Assembly (NCBI RefSeq): GCF_021513175.1
Contig: NZ_CP090953.1
Coordinates: 1,483,001 to 1,547,000, forward strand
Reading direction: 5' to 3'
DNA from: Sphingomonas sp. S2-65
GTDB taxonomy: Bacteria > Pseudomonadota > Alphaproteobacteria > Sphingomonadales > Sphingomonadaceae
DNA: 64,000 bases
The translations under genes and the position numbers were made by a program. Positions 63,797 through 64,000 of the stretch are shown one piece after another. Numbering within the stretch: the stretch's first letter is position 1; each line of letters begins with the position of its first letter. Under the pieces are notes generated by a model. That model made no database searches and was not told the DNA's origin. It saw nothing but the letters and a program-made list of their open reading frames with translations.

Positions 63797-64000
63797 TCAG
63801 TGCTTCACGCCCCGCCACACGGTCAAGTACGCCCCGTACGCCAGGCCGGTGGCGAACAGCAGGAACAGGACCACTGCCACGCCCGCGCGGTGACGGGTCT
63901 GCATGGTCGGCTCGGCCGTCCACACCAGGAACGCCGAAACGTCCTTGGCCATCTGGTCCACAGTCGCCCGCGTGCCGTCCGAATAGGTGACCTGGTTCTC
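63797..64000 (-). CDS. petC: Cytochrome c1, C-terminal fragment (continues past the window)
   Basis: The last 67 residues of cytochrome c1 of the respiratory bc1 complex, running off the right edge. QMAKDVSAFLVWTAEPTMQ and the C-terminal membrane anchor AVVLFLLFATGLAYGAYLTV, ending VWRGVKH, are diagnostic. The haem-binding CxxCH lies outside the window. Confidence 0.93.
   Translation of the reverse strand, partial: ENQVTYSDGTRATVDQMAKDVSAFLVWTAEPTMQTRHRAGVAVVLFLLFATGLAYGAYLTVWRGVKH

Overview
The window looks like chromosomal DNA of a sphingomonad (Alphaproteobacteria, order Sphingomonadales, Sphingomonas-like). The base composition is clearly GC-rich. Two large TonB-dependent receptors head catabolic operons, the glycine decarboxylase P-protein is split into GcvPA/GcvPB behind a tandem glycine riboswitch, the homoserine kinase is of the ThrB/APH-like alphaproteobacterial type, and a Tad/Cpa pilus block and the end of cytochrome c1 are present. 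The genus is an inference from gene content. No rRNA, tRNA, IS element or CRISPR array was recognised.

Layout. 0-3.2 kb: 2OG-Fe(II) oxygenase-like gene and prolyl-tRNA synthetase (minus), DMT exporter (plus). 3.4-7.8 kb: an operon of TonB receptor, PI-PLC-like phospholipase and class A acid phosphatase that reads as a phospholipid or inositol-phosphate scavenging unit. 7.8-14.5 kb (minus): lipoprotein, tandem glycine riboswitch, gcvT-gcvH-gcvPA-gcvPB, then two small membrane proteins, the first starting inside a perfect 21-bp hairpin. 14.6-17 kb: ispH-thrB-rnhA, tightly packed. 17-20.2 kb: LysR regulator divergent from an aldo/keto reductase and MFS exporter. 20.4-24.4 kb: TonB receptor overlapping an alginate-lyase-family enzyme. 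24.5-27.3 kb: small membrane proteins, two of them under 45 aa, around a KefB/YbaL-type K+/H+ antiporter. 27.5-31.4 kb: a soluble five-PAS chemoreceptor coupled to a triple-CheW protein. 31.6-34.1 kb: thioesterase, FAD oxidoreductase, alpha/beta hydrolase. 34.2-42.1 kb: cpaA-cpaB-cpaC-cpaD-cpaE-tadB-tadC without the CpaF/TadA motor ATPase, then a membrane coiled-coil/HhH protein. 42.2-51 kb: ppdK, glyS, glyQ (minus), then a TraB/GumN protein, rplY and pth (plus). 51-54.3 kb: TbpB-like lipoprotein, MpaB-family protein, ychF. 54.3-57.3 kb: a loosely coded, lower-GC stretch with an orphan membrane protein and a membrane-anchored J-domain protein. 57.4-64 kb: DUF1801 and GAF proteins, a MerR regulator with a textbook operator facing a His/Met-rich outer-membrane-like protein, an NPP-type phosphodiesterase, a MaoC-like hydratase, a Gly/Trp/Asn repeat lipoprotein, apt and the 3' end of petC.

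The most unusual signal is a family of GC-rich palindromic repeats that sits between genes at several places and also lies in frame inside conserved enzymes: once in gcvPB and twice in glyS. They add about 20, 48 and 41 residues without breaking the reading frame. Other items worth a second look are the start-codon hairpin near 8.8 kb, the 36-aa membrane peptide plus hairpin ahead of the antiporter, the five-PAS receptor/triple-CheW pair, the Tad cluster lacking its motor, and the membrane J-domain protein in the foreign-looking stretch.
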